The position numbers and the translations under genes were made by a program. The notes beneath the pieces are model-generated. The model had not been told where the DNA came from, did no database searches, and was given only the letters and a program-made list of their open reading frames with translations. Of a stretch of 64,000 nt of DNA, positions 42,284 through 50,517 are shown piece by piece. Each line of letters begins with the position of its first letter. Position 1 is the first letter of the stretch. The DNA comes from Clostridiales bacterium (lineage in GTDB: Bacteria; Bacillota; Clostridia; Lachnospirales; CAG-274): contig JAJPZT010000054.1 of assembly GCA_021204175.1 (NCBI GenBank), positions 17,753 through 81,752 of the forward strand, given 5' to 3'.

Positions 42284-42538
42284 GTGTTAGAGGTAAAATG
42301 CAAAGATATGGCGGACGACAGGAGCATACATATTTTTTCTTCATATGAGAGAGTGTGCTATAGAAAGGATGACGGAAATCTTATAATGCAGATTTATTAT
42401 TACCGCTTTAATACAGATGATATTGTAAGAAATATATTGTTTTTAGGTCATTATGTAAAAGTTATTTCTCCTGCCTGTATTGCAGAAAAAGTTAAAGAAC
42501 AGCTTAAGCAGGTTTGCGAGAATTATAAAAGCTGCTGA
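42284..42538 (+). CDS. Second WYL protein, 3' segment (WCX-like C-terminus)
   Basis: A GTG at 42284 could start this 84-aa frame, but no ribosome site precedes it and the frame is open back to the A7 run of the previous gene. VRNILFLGHYVKVISPACIA and the helix KVKEQLKQVCENY match the C-terminal WCX extension of WYL regulators. It is therefore the tail of the gene at 41490, not an independent gene. Confidence 0.7.
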   Translation: MLEVKCKDMADDRSIHIFSSYERVCYRKDDGNLIMQIYYYRFNTDDIVRNILFLGHYVKVISPACIAEKVKEQLKQVCENYKSC

Positions 42539-42589
42539 AATAAAAAGTAATTGTATTATAATGTGTGAAATTTTTCGGAGGAGGAGGCA

Positions 42590-42790
42590 ATGGTTAAAGG
42601 AATAATTTTTGATATGGACGGGGTCGTTTTTGATAGTGAACGGCTTTCCGCTGTGGGCCGGCTTAAGCATGGAAGAGTGCATAGTAATCAAGAACAGCCC
42701 GGCGGGAACAACGGCAGGACAAAACGCCTGTATTAGGGCCGGGACAATTTCCGATATGATTCCATTTGACAGAGATACTATGGCGAACTC
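42590..42790 (+). pseudogene. HAD-superfamily phosphatase, internally deleted
   Basis: A good GGAGGAGGAGG site and ATG lead into MVKGIIFDMDGVVFDSERL, the motif I start of a beta-phosphoglucomutase-like HAD protein. Within 20 codons the sequence jumps, in another frame, to LSMEECIVIKNSPAGTTAGQ and SDMIPFDRD, the motif III/IV end of the same family. About 150 residues are missing. The 3' end runs into the truncated YczE gene on the other strand near 42785. Confidence 0.75.
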
Positions 42791-43367
42791 CGGTAAGTGT
42801 ATGAAGAAATATGAATGACAAAACACAGGCAATTATGACAAGGGATACGTCAAAGGTCACTTTCATTGTACCGAATTTAACGGGAACAACCTGACATATG
42901 GCGAGAACAAGCCCCTCCCCTGCAAGGGTAACAACATTAGCCACAACCTCAAAGCTTACGCCTATGGCTACGAGAACTATGTCTATAATGCAGAAAACCC
43001 ATTTCATTACATAGCCGCTGCACACCAGCGGACTGAGAACCCAAACTGCAAAATCGGTCATATATCCGAATACAACAGCTGCCGCAAGCTGTAAAAGCTG
43101 TATGGGCTTATATTTTCTTCTCAGTATAATTATCTGCAAAAGTATAAAAAAGCAGTGCATTAATATTGTTATATTGCCCACTGTTAGAGGCGTTGCTTCG
43201 CTTAAAACATAGGGAACGCTGGATATAGGCGATGTTCCCAAGCCTGCTTTAATGGAAAATGCCACTCCGAAAGCCATTATGAAAAGCCCGACAATCAAAA
43301 ATAAGTAGCGTTTTACCTGTTTGATCTCCGATTTCTCTGTTTTTGTTTTTATATTTTTCTTATTCAA
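42663..43367 (-). CDS. YczE/YitT-like membrane protein, altered C-terminus
   Basis: It starts at TTG behind AGGAGG. Five hydrophobic segments are visible (LFLIVGLFIMAFGVAFSI; GNITILMHCFFILLQIII; FGYMTDFAVWVLSPLV and others) in the pattern of YczE-type integral membrane proteins of unknown transport function. After SFIFLHTLTGVR the sequence stops looking like the family. It is read from the antisense of the HAD relic, so the last 40 residues are not native. The natural last membrane helix is probably lost. It lies downstream of a MarR gene, likely co-regulated. Confidence 0.7.
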   Translation of the reverse strand: MNKKNIKTKTEKSEIKQVKRYLFLIVGLFIMAFGVAFSIKAGLGTSPISSVPYVLSEATPLTVGNITILMHCFFILLQIIILRRKYKPIQLLQLAAAVVFGYMTDFAVWVLSPLVCSGYVMKWVFCIIDIVLVAIGVSFEVVANVVTLAGEGLVLAICQVVPVKFGTMKVTFDVSLVIIACVLSFIFLHTLTGVRHSISVKWNHIGNCPGPNTGVLSCRCSRRAVLDYYALFHA

Positions 43368-43400
43368 AAGCTTTATCCTCCTATCTCACTAAGGTTGATT

Positions 43401-43826
43401 TTATTTATTGTCCGCCAAATCAAAAGAACGGTTAAGCTTATCCAAAAGTGTTTTCAGCTGCTCCGCTTCTTCAAGCGATAAACCCCGTTCCGCCTGCCGA
43501 TCCTCTTCGGCAAATATTTCGTTGACTTCAGCGGCAGCCTGCCTCCCCTTTTCTGTTAAATATACAAATAAAGAGCGGCGGTTATCCTTTTTTTGCCTTC
43601 GTTCAATCAGACCGGCTTCTTCCATTCTCAGTAAAATTTTTCCTACAGTGACCTGTTCAATCTCGCAAAATTTGGCTATGGTTTTCTGGTCAATGCCTTC
43701 CTGATGAGTAAGACATTCGAGCACCTTTGGCTGACCGGGTGAAAAACCCTTCGGCATCACCCTCGATAATATTTTGCGGTTAAGCTTCATATGTGATTTC
43801 ATTAACAGATAATGCAAAGGCTCCAT
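43401..43826 (-). CDS. MarR-family transcriptional regulator
   Basis: I chose the ATG at 43826 (MEPLHYLLMKSH) behind GGAGGATTG; 21 extra upstream codons run through the promoter and are rejected. The winged helix is clear (IDQKTIAKFCEIEQVTVGKILLRMEEAGLIERRQ with wing KDNRRSLFVYLTEKG). Length 141 aa is normal for MarR. It probably represses itself and the membrane-protein gene downstream through the palindrome in its promoter. Confidence 0.9.
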   Translation of the reverse strand: MEPLHYLLMKSHMKLNRKILSRVMPKGFSPGQPKVLECLTHQEGIDQKTIAKFCEIEQVTVGKILLRMEEAGLIERRQKKDNRRSLFVYLTEKGRQAAAEVNEIFAEEDRQAERGLSLEEAEQLKTLLDKLNRSFDLADNK

Positions 43827-43846
43827 TTCAATCCTCCATTCTATTA

Positions 43847-43889
43847 TAATAAGCAAGCTTATTATACGCTTGCTTATTAATTGAGTCAA
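43847..43889 (-). promoter_or_regulatory. MarR promoter with overlapping operator
   Basis: A TTGACT -35 (43884-43889) and TATAAT -10 (43861-43866) are 17 bases apart. A perfect inverted repeat, TAATAAGCAAGC (43847-43858) and GCTTGCTTATTA (43868-43879), spans the spacer and -10. A bound MarR dimer would block RNA polymerase directly. Confidence 0.85.
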
Positions 43890-43945
43890 TACTCTTTTAA
43901 GAAAAACTTTAATAAAAAAATAAATTTGTTTTTGCGTCAGAAAAA

Positions 43946-44161
43946 ATGTGCATAGTCTTTGACTATTTCAGGTTATTAGGTTATTCTGTTGAAATAGATG
44001 AAGAAGCAACCATAGAATGGTATAAAAACTACGAAGGCCGGGGCAGCGACTGCGAACAGGAAACATATCCGTTTGCAGCTCTCGGCTTTCCCGAGCCGCA
44101 TTTTGACTTGATGTTTTATATGGAGATACCTTGGGTATCGGAAGAACCCAAAGATAAATAA
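43946..44161 (+). CDS. Short hypothetical protein with repeated C-terminal segment, 71 aa
   Basis: The frame begins MCIVFDYFRLLGYSVEID and ends FPEPHFDLMFYMEIPWVSEE. There is no strong ribosome site. The last 36 codons lie in a 117-base segment repeated almost exactly at 48860-48977. The first part may be a fragment of a larger gene. I do not recognise a family. It is probably a remnant rather than a working gene. Confidence 0.35.
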   Translation: MCIVFDYFRLLGYSVEIDEEATIEWYKNYEGRGSDCEQETYPFAALGFPEPHFDLMFYMEIPWVSEEPKDK

Positions 44162-44164
44162 TTT
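44048..44164 (+). repeat. 117-base direct repeat, copy 1
   Basis: It matches 48860-48977 with only scattered differences, in the same orientation, and ends in both cases at a TAAATAATTT or CAAATAATTT. The two copies bracket the gntP-ilvD-gntR genes. Confidence 0.85.
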
Positions 44165-44271
44165 ATATTTTATAATTTGATGAATTATATTCGTCTGCTT
44201 ACCTTTATTCCCGTTGAGGAAATCAAAGAAACAGACAAATGGGACAGCAGCCGCAAGGTTTTCCGAAATTC

Positions 44272-44334
44272 AAAAATCCCCCGAATTATTAACGAGGGAT
44301 TTTCGATTAAACGGGGGTGGGATTTTTAGTAAGC
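44272..44334. terminator. Terminator region downstream of the gntP gene
   Basis: Nested hairpins are possible: AAAATCCC with GGGATTTT, and the outer AAAAATCCCCCG with CGGGGGTGGGATTTTT. Runs of T and A at the edges allow termination in both directions. The 110 bases before it hold no gene that I can support. Confidence 0.55.
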
Positions 44335-44373
44335 GGTAAACCTGTTCCTGTTGGTTTATGCTTCTGTATATAT

Positions 44374-45729
44374 TTATGCAAAGAAGGAAATTACAAGAGC
44401 AACTATGAAGCCTGTACAGCCTACGATTGTTTCCATAATTGTCCAGGTTTTGAGAGTTGTTTTTTCGTCCATGCCTACCAATGATTTAACAAGCCAGAAG
44501 CCGGAGTCGTTAAAGTGTGAGCAGACTGTTGCGCCGCCGGCTACGGCTGCTGTTATGCAGGCAAGATGGAGAGGTGAAAGCCCTGCTACTTCAGGCATAG
44601 CGGAAACGATACCGGCTGCCATTGTCATAGCTACCGTTGATGAGCCTACTGAAATTCTTACCAAAACGGCTACTATGAAAGCTACAACTACAATGGGAAG
44701 AGCTGCGGAAGCTACGGCTGATCCTATTACATCGCCTAAGCCTGAGTTTTGAAGAATGTATCTTAAAACGCCGCCGCAGGCAGTTACAAGAAGAATCATT
44801 CCCGTAGGTTCAAGAGATTTTGTCATTACCTTTTCAAGCTCTTCCTTGGAGTAGCCTCTCTTAATTCCCAAAAGAAGCATAGCGGCTATAGTTGCTATAA
44901 GAAGGGCTACAAAGGGCTCGCCTACGAAAGCCAAAACAGGTCTTATAGGATCTAAAGCGGGGATAACGCTTGAAACTGAGTTTAAAATAATAAGTACAAG
45001 GGGTATAAGTATAATTCCAACAACATAAGCAAAGCTGGGAAGCTTTGATTCGTCTATGTCTTCCTGTTCTGCAATGTGCTTGGGAACGGGAATGTTATAT
45101 TTGTTTCCGCAGATTGAACCCCAAATAGGGCCTGCTGCTATCATTGCGAATATACCGCAGACAATACCTACCATTATAACCCAGCCTAAGTCAACGCCTA
45201 ACATAGTTGCTACCAAAACGGGGCCCGGTGTGGGAGGAATGAAAGCGTGACCTACTGCAAGACCTGCAAGCAGAGGGATTACATAAAACAGTGACGAACG
45301 CTTTGTTCTCTTAGCAAGAGCAAAAGCAAGGGGTATAAGAATTATAAGACCTGAGTCGAAAAATACGGGCATAGCTATTACAAGACCGGTTATACCCAAA
45401 GCCCATGCGGCTTTTTTGTCGCCGAAGCGTTTAACAAGGGTAACGGCTATGGTTTGAGCACCGCCCGAAATTTCAAGAATAGCGCCGAACATAGAGCCTA
45501 AGCCTACCAAAAGAGCTATTCCTTTAAGGGTTGAGCCTATACCTTCGTTTACGGTGGTTACAATATCCGCAAGGGGCATTCCTGCGGCAATTCCTATAAC
45601 GATTGCGCCTACAAGAATGGCTATCATTGCCTGAACCTTAAAGGCTATAATGAGTACCAGTAAAACCAAAAATCCTATGAGAGCGGCTGCCACAAGTCTT
45701 GTGGGATTGGCGGCGAGTGTTTCTGTCAT
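44374..45729 (-). CDS. GntP-family gluconate/sugar-acid permease
   Basis: The 451-aa protein is hydrophobic throughout, with about 12 membrane segments. It shows the family pattern: GIGSTLKGIALLVGLGSMFG near the N-terminus, FIPPTPGPVLVATMLGVD in the middle, SSTVAMTMAAGIV and HFNDSGFWLVK near the C-terminus. GntP proteins import gluconate or related sugar acids by proton symport. An AGGAGG site precedes the ATG. It follows the dehydratase gene by 54 bases, suggesting uptake followed by dehydration of the same acid. Confidence 0.92.
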   Translation of the reverse strand: MTETLAANPTRLVAAALIGFLVLLVLIIAFKVQAMIAILVGAIVIGIAAGMPLADIVTTVNEGIGSTLKGIALLVGLGSMFGAILEISGGAQTIAVTLVKRFGDKKAAWALGITGLVIAMPVFFDSGLIILIPLAFALAKRTKRSSLFYVIPLLAGLAVGHAFIPPTPGPVLVATMLGVDLGWVIMVGIVCGIFAMIAAGPIWGSICGNKYNIPVPKHIAEQEDIDESKLPSFAYVVGIILIPLVLIILNSVSSVIPALDPIRPVLAFVGEPFVALLIATIAAMLLLGIKRGYSKEELEKVMTKSLEPTGMILLVTACGGVLRYILQNSGLGDVIGSAVASAALPIVVVAFIVAVLVRISVGSSTVAMTMAAGIVSAMPEVAGLSPLHLACITAAVAGGATVCSHFNDSGFWLVKSLVGMDEKTTLKTWTIMETIVGCTGFIVALVISFFA

Positions 45730-45783
45730 AAAAATTCCTCCTTAAATTAATTTTGTGTAAATCTGTGCTTGAGTTAATGTTAA

Positions 45784-47505
45784 TTATTCCATATATCCGC
45801 CCTTCATAGGGGAAACAGCGTGTTCGGAATATATTTTCAGAACGCCTTTTTTATATTTGGGTTCTTTGGGCGTCCATGCTGCCTTTCTCTCTTTGAGAAC
45901 CTCGGCAACCTCTTCTTCCGAAAGTCTTTCGCCTTTAATGCCTACGATAGCTAAAATTCTGTTTGGAATATCGATTTCTATTAAGTCGCCTTCTTCAACC
46001 AGTGCTATAGGGCCGCCGTCTGCGGCTTCGGGAGAAACGTGACCTATTGCCGGGCCTTTTGATGCGCCTGAGAAACGTCCGTCTGTAATGAGAGCAATTG
46101 TCTTTCCGAGTTCAGCGTCTGATGAAATAGCTTCTGTTGTGTAGAACATTTCCGGCATTCCCGATCCTTTAGGGCCTTCGTATCTTATAAATACGGCGTC
46201 GCCGGGCTTAATTTCGTGTGAAAGAATTGCGGCAATAGCGTCCTCTTCACAGTCGAAGGGTCTTGCCTTTAAAACTGCCTTAAACATTTCTTTGGGAACT
46301 GCCGAGTGCTTAACAACAGAGCCTTCTGGAGCTAAGTTGCCCTTTAAAATAGCAACTGTTCCGTCAGAACCTATGGGCTCTTCAAATGTTCTTATAACGT
46401 CTGTTCTCTTAAGTCCCCACTTCTGTAAGTATCCTTCGCACTTGTCATAGAAGCCGTTTTTCTTAAGGTCTTCTAAGTTTTCGCCCAAGGTCTTTCCTGT
46501 TACCGTCATAACGTCAAGATGAAGCATTGACTTAATTTCTTCCATAACTGCGGGAACTCCGCCGGCATAGTAGAAGAACTGAGCAGGCCATCTTCCGGCA
46601 GGACGAATGTTCAAAAGATAGTGTGCGCCTCTGTGCATTCTGTCGAATGTGTCTGAGTCTATTTCAATGCCCAGCTCGTGAGCGATTGCGGGAATGTGAA
46701 GAAGTGAATTTGTTGAGCCTGAAATAGCTGCGTGAACCATAATTGCATTTTCAAAGGATTTAACAGTAACGATGTCGCTGACCTTCAAGCCTTGTTCCGC
46801 AAGGGCAACAACCTGTTTTCCGGCTTTGTAAGCCACTTCCTTTAAGTCCTGACAGGTGGCAGGCATAAGTGCCGAACCGGGAAGCATAAGCCCTAAGGCT
46901 TCAGCCATAATCTGCATTGTGGAGGCTGTTCCCATAAACGAACAAGCTCCGCAGGAGGGGCAGGCATTGTGCTTGTAATAATTCAGCTTTTCCTCTGTAA
47001 TTTCACCTCTTTGGCACATTGCCGAATATGCGCCTATCTGCTCAAGTGTCAAAAGGTCGGGACCTGCGTCCATAACTCCGCCTGTAATCACGATCGAGGG
47101 CATATCAAGTCTTGAAAGCCCCATAAGGCAGGCAGGAACTGATTTGTCGCAGCTTGCTATAAAAACGCCGCCGTCAAAGCCTGTTGAGTTTCCGTGAATT
47201 TCAATCATATTTGCGATCATATCACGGTGAACAAGGGAGTAGTTTATGCCGTCGTGACCCTGGGCTATTCCGTCGCAGATGTCCGTTGTGTAATACCTTG
47301 CTCCTCTGCCTCCGGCATCCTTGATACCCCTCATAGCCTCTTCAACGAAAATGTTAAGGTGTGCGCTGCCGGGGTGGCTGTCGCCGAAGGTGCTTTCAAC
47401 CATAATTTGGGGCTTTTCCAGGTCTTCCAAAGTCCAGCCCATTCCGATTTTTAAAGGGTCGTTTTCAGGAGCTAACTTTCTTACTCTCTGACTGTTTCTC
47501 TCCAT
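45784..47505 (-). CDS. ilvD: IlvD/EDD-family dehydratase
   Basis: The start is the ATG at 47505 behind GGAGG. The 573-aa protein has the Fe-S ligands of the family in FIASCDKSVPACLMG and CPSCGACSFMGTAS, and the GRFSGASKGPAIGHVSPEA block near residue 490. The family covers dihydroxy-acid dehydratase of branched-chain amino-acid synthesis and sugar-acid dehydratases such as gluconate or arabinonate dehydratase. No other ilv gene is nearby. A GntP permease and a FadR-type GntR regulator are, so a sugar-acid substrate is more likely here. The symbol reflects family membership only. Confidence 0.88.
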   Translation of the reverse strand: MERNSQRVRKLAPENDPLKIGMGWTLEDLEKPQIMVESTFGDSHPGSAHLNIFVEEAMRGIKDAGGRGARYYTTDICDGIAQGHDGINYSLVHRDMIANMIEIHGNSTGFDGGVFIASCDKSVPACLMGLSRLDMPSIVITGGVMDAGPDLLTLEQIGAYSAMCQRGEITEEKLNYYKHNACPSCGACSFMGTASTMQIMAEALGLMLPGSALMPATCQDLKEVAYKAGKQVVALAEQGLKVSDIVTVKSFENAIMVHAAISGSTNSLLHIPAIAHELGIEIDSDTFDRMHRGAHYLLNIRPAGRWPAQFFYYAGGVPAVMEEIKSMLHLDVMTVTGKTLGENLEDLKKNGFYDKCEGYLQKWGLKRTDVIRTFEEPIGSDGTVAILKGNLAPEGSVVKHSAVPKEMFKAVLKARPFDCEEDAIAAILSHEIKPGDAVFIRYEGPKGSGMPEMFYTTEAISSDAELGKTIALITDGRFSGASKGPAIGHVSPEAADGGPIALVEEGDLIEIDIPNRILAIVGIKGERLSEEEVAEVLKERKAAWTPKEPKYKKGVLKIYSEHAVSPMKGGYME

Positions 47506-47537
47506 AATCAAAACCTCCTAAACTTAAATTTTATTGG

Positions 47538-47584
47538 TAAGATGTCTTATGCTTTCATTATATCACTTTAAAAAACCTTTGCAA
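47538..47584 (-). promoter_or_regulatory. Promoter and proximal operator of ilvD-gntP
   Basis: A TTGCAA -35 (47579-47584) and TATAAT -10 (47557-47562) are 16 bases apart. Just downstream lies TAAGATGTCTTA (47538-47549), palindromic except for its two central bases, over the expected start of transcription. It is well placed for repression by the GntR protein encoded upstream. Confidence 0.7.
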
Positions 47585-47685
47585 GACGTAAAGGCAGTTT
47601 TCTACTTTTTGCTTTATAAAAACAGTTGATTTGTATAAATTGAACAAAAATATCTTTCGGAAAGCTCTTTATGGCTTTTCAAACA

Positions 47686-47726
47686 ACATCAGATGTCTTT
47701 GAAATGGTGAAAATACATCTGATGTC
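47686..47726. promoter_or_regulatory. Two distal operator-like sites
   Basis: ACATCAGATGTC (47686-47697) and ACATCTGATGTC (47715-47726) are near-palindromes 29 bases apart, about three helical turns. They share the GATGTC core with the site at 47538. Three sites upstream of ilvD suggest cooperative binding or looping by the FadR-type regulator. Confidence 0.6.
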
Positions 47727-47736
47727 TCGGACGTAA

Positions 47737-47762
47737 AAAAGAGCCGCTTTTTCCGCGGCTCA
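47737..47762 (-). terminator. Terminator of the GntR-regulator gene
   Basis: On the minus strand the arms GAGCCGCGG and AGCGGCTC form a GC-rich stem followed by a run of T. It lies 11 bases after the regulator stop codon and separates it from ilvD. Confidence 0.85.
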
Positions 47763-47772
47763 TAAAATTAAC

Positions 47773-48480
47773 TTATTTATTGTTTTCGGCTTTAATCATA
47801 TTTAAAATCATTGTTCTGTTATAGGTCATATGCATAGTCATTGCCGACCTTGCCCCTATAACGTCTTTGTCTTTTATGGCGTTTAAAACAGCCCTGTGTG
47901 TGAGAATTGTTTCCTCAGTCAGCTTTTTGTGGGTTACGTTTACAAACATCATAACCGTCGTGTCGATTATGGGTGCTAAATGCTCAACGACCTTGTTTTT
48001 GGAACACTCTGCAATACAGGTGTGAAAGGCTATGTCATCGCTTACATAATCGTCGCCCCGTCTTATTTTGTTTTCAACAGAGTCGCAGAGCTTTTCAAGC
48101 TTTTCAATATCTTCTTCCGTTGCATTTAAAGCAGCCATTTCAGCCATTCCCGGCTCTAACATCATTCTTAAGTTTGCAAGGTCGATTGCAAGAGACATTT
48201 TATCACCCAGAGCCAAAAGCCCCAAGGGGTCGCTTTCCGCCGGAGTTCTGCTTATAACATATGTTCCCGAACCCCGTCTTATTTCCAAAATGCCTCTTGA
48301 AATAAGCAGCTTAACTGCTTCTCTTACAGTGCTTCTTCCTACGTTAAATTTTTTACCCAGCTCAAACTCATTGGGCAGCTTTTCTCCTACGGTAATATTT
48401 TCGTCTATTATGTAATTGTAAATGTTTTCCTGAACCTGTTCCACCAACAGCTTGCTCTTAATCTGAGATATACCGCTCAC
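47773..48480 (-). CDS. FadR-type GntR-family regulator
   Basis: I chose the GTG at 48480 (MSGISQIKSKLL), 7 bases after GGAAG. The upstream codons overlap the promoter. The winged helix is typical (KLPNEFELGKKFNVGRSTVREAVKLLISRGILEIRRGSGTYV). The C-terminal FCD domain is all-helical with metal-ligand-like positions in DDIAFHTCIAECS and THRAVLNAIKDKD. Length is 235 aa. FadR-type proteins respond to carboxylates and sugar acids, which matches the adjacent permease and dehydratase. Confidence 0.9.
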   Translation of the reverse strand: MSGISQIKSKLLVEQVQENIYNYIIDENITVGEKLPNEFELGKKFNVGRSTVREAVKLLISRGILEIRRGSGTYVISRTPAESDPLGLLALGDKMSLAIDLANLRMMLEPGMAEMAALNATEEDIEKLEKLCDSVENKIRRGDDYVSDDIAFHTCIAECSKNKVVEHLAPIIDTTVMMFVNVTHKKLTEETILTHRAVLNAIKDKDVIGARSAMTMHMTYNRTMILNMIKAENNK

Positions 48481-48543
48481 AATAACACTTCCCTTATTTT
48501 CGTTCTTGCGGCAAAACCGCTTGTAAATATATCCGGTCTGTTT

Positions 48544-48573
48544 ATTATACTCCGTTTTTTGTACATAAGTCAA
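48544..48573 (-). promoter_or_regulatory. Promoter of the GntR-regulator gene
   Basis: A TTGACT -35 (48568-48573) and TATAAT -10 (48544-48549) are 18 bases apart on the minus strand. Confidence 0.75.
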
Positions 48574-48719
48574 TACATAACAAATTTAAAAGCAGGATTT
48601 GTTTTTAAACAGTTTCTATGCTGATCTGCCGCAGTGCGCACCTTGTCTAACATAACAAATTTAAGGGAAAACGGTTGATCTGCCAAACAAGGAAAGCTGC
48701 CCAAAGAAGCGGCTGAAAT

Positions 48720-48974
48720 TTGCCAATGTTAGGCATTCCTCCCGAAAAGCCCACATATGTTTGTGAATTGTGCTGTGACGGTGAAAAACCACTTTATCAA
48801 TTCGATTACCGCATTGCGGGAAACATCTTGGCAGGCAAAAGAAAAAAGGTGAATGCACAGACTGCGGACAGGAAAAAATATCCGTTTGCAGCTCCCGGTT
48901 TTCCCGAGCCGCATTTTGACTTGATGTTTTATATGGAGATACCTTGGGTATCGGAAGAACCCAACGGCAAATAA
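48720..48974 (+). pseudogene. Chimeric remnant ending in the repeated segment
   Basis: The 84-aa frame begins PMLGIPPEKPTYVCELCCDG and ends in the same FPEPHFDLMFYMEIPWVSEE tail as the 71-aa frame at 43946. No ribosome site is seen and the upstream bases continue in another frame, so it looks like a decayed gene piece. CELCC hints at a lost zinc site. The family is not recognised. Confidence 0.35.
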
Positions 48975-48977
48975 TTT
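48860..48977 (+). repeat. 117-base direct repeat, copy 2
   Basis: It is the partner of 44048-44164, in the same orientation, and lies on the far side of the gntP-ilvD-gntR genes. Confidence 0.85.
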
Positions 48978-49028
48978 CTATTAGAAAAAAACAAAGGGCA
49001 GAAATTCCTTTTTTTCGCCCTTTTTGTA

Positions 49029-50492
49029 TTAATACCAGTCATGTTTTTCGTTTCTGTCAAGTGAGTTAATCTGTTCCATTTCCTCATCTGTAAGCTCAAA
49101 GCCAAACAGATCGAGATTTTCTCTTATATGGTCGGGGTTTGATGAACCGGGAATTACCGCAACCCCTTTTTGTAAGTTCCAACGAAGAATAACCTGTGCG
49201 GAGGTGACATCGTGAGCTGCCGCAATTTTAGAAATTGTTTCGTCGGACAAAAGCTCCGCTGTGTAGCCTCTGCCGCCGAATGGATACCACCCCTGAACAA
49301 CTATGCCCAAGCTTTGAATATAGGGTATAACGTCATTTTCCTGATAATATGGGTGAATTTCGTTTTGAACAAGTGCAGGAGTAATTGTTATTTGGGGGAG
49401 AAAATCCTCCAGTTCTTCAACGTACCAGTTTGACAAGCCTATGGAGCGGATTTTTCCCTCGGCAACAGCCTGTTCCATAGCCTTATAGGCTTCAACGTCA
49501 TTGTCGCCGGGGTGGTGAAGAAGCATCATATCAATATAGTCAAGCCCCGTTCTTTCAAGGGCTTCGTCAATGGCTTCTGCAGCATTGTCATATTGATTGG
49601 GGTAAAGCTTTGTTGTTACGAAAATTTCTTCTCTGGGTATGCCCGACTCCCTTACTGCCTTTCCGACTGCTGCTTCGTTGTGATACATATAGGCAGTGTC
49701 TATAAGCCTTCCTCCGGCTTCAAGAAGAGCTTCTATAGAAACAGCACATTCCTCGTCTGAAAGGCTGTATGTTCCCAAGCCCATTATAGGCATTTCATAG
49801 CCGCTGTTAAGGAGTACCGTTTTATTTTCAAAGTCAAACTCGCCCGTTGTTTTTAACTCGTTTATATTGAGATTTAGGCTGTTTACCCATTCCATAACTT
49901 CAGCCCTTGAAGTGTCAGCCGAAAATCTTCTTCCTTCTGCCCAGGCTGTGCTGTCGGGGCAAAGGCTGTGTAAGTTTGTGCCGCTGCTGCCTATGCCGCT
50001 TGAATGTGAAGTGCAGAAAGGAACGATTGTTTTTCCGCTGAAATCATAGCTTTCCAAGAATGTACTTATAATTCTCGGTGCCTGCCCGTGCCATATGGGG
50101 TAGCCTATAAAAACAATATCATACTGATCTATATTTTCTATTGTGCCGTAGATTTCAGGACGGGCTGAGCTGTCGTTTTGCTCCTTTGTGGTTCTGGAGC
50201 TTGAATTGTTATAATTTAAGTCAGCTTCGGTATAAGGGTCTGCGGCAATTATTTCATACAAGTCTGCGGAAGTGCCGTCACTTATATATTCCGCAATCTG
50301 CTCTGTTGTTCCCGTACATGAGAAGAAAGCCACCAAAGCATTTGTTTTTGCGGAAACGTCCGTTTTTGTTTCGGTGCTGCTTTCGGCTGTTTTAGAATTG
50401 TTCAGCGAAACCGACGAGGCTTTTGCCGCACAGCCTGTTGTGTTTGCCGCCGCAATAAACAGCGATAATAAGCTTATTAAAATTTTCTTCAT
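49029..50492 (-). CDS. Lipoprotein: flavodoxin fused to aldo/keto reductase
   Basis: The 487-aa protein begins with a lipoprotein signal (MKKILISLLSLFIAAANTTGC, lipobox TTGC). A flavodoxin-like domain follows at about 50-200 (ALVAFFSCTGTTEQIAEYI; VFIGYPIWHGQAPRIISTFL). An aldo/keto reductase fills 215-487 with the tetrad regions RLIDTAYMYHNE, VTTKLYPNQYD, MMLLHHPGD and the NADP segment IPGSSNPDHI. Each domain exists singly in Clostridia; this membrane-anchored fusion would join a flavin electron carrier to an NAD(P)H carbonyl reductase outside the cytoplasm, which is odd because NADPH is cytoplasmic. It is divergent from a LysR gene that probably controls it. Confidence 0.85.
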   Translation of the reverse strand: MKKILISLLSLFIAAANTTGCAAKASSVSLNNSKTAESSTETKTDVSAKTNALVAFFSCTGTTEQIAEYISDGTSADLYEIIAADPYTEADLNYNNSSSRTTKEQNDSSARPEIYGTIENIDQYDIVFIGYPIWHGQAPRIISTFLESYDFSGKTIVPFCTSHSSGIGSSGTNLHSLCPDSTAWAEGRRFSADTSRAEVMEWVNSLNLNINELKTTGEFDFENKTVLLNSGYEMPIMGLGTYSLSDEECAVSIEALLEAGGRLIDTAYMYHNEAAVGKAVRESGIPREEIFVTTKLYPNQYDNAAEAIDEALERTGLDYIDMMLLHHPGDNDVEAYKAMEQAVAEGKIRSIGLSNWYVEELEDFLPQITITPALVQNEIHPYYQENDVIPYIQSLGIVVQGWYPFGGRGYTAELLSDETISKIAAAHDVTSAQVILRWNLQKGVAVIPGSSNPDHIRENLDLFGFELTDEEMEQINSLDRNEKHDWY

Positions 50493-50517
50493 ATGCTTTT
50501 CCTCCTCGTTTATCTAC

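Noticed and set aside
45784..47505. Branched-chain amino-acid biosynthesis operon
   Set aside because: No ilv or leu neighbours; permease and FadR-type regulator point to sugar-acid use, although the enzyme family cannot decide this.
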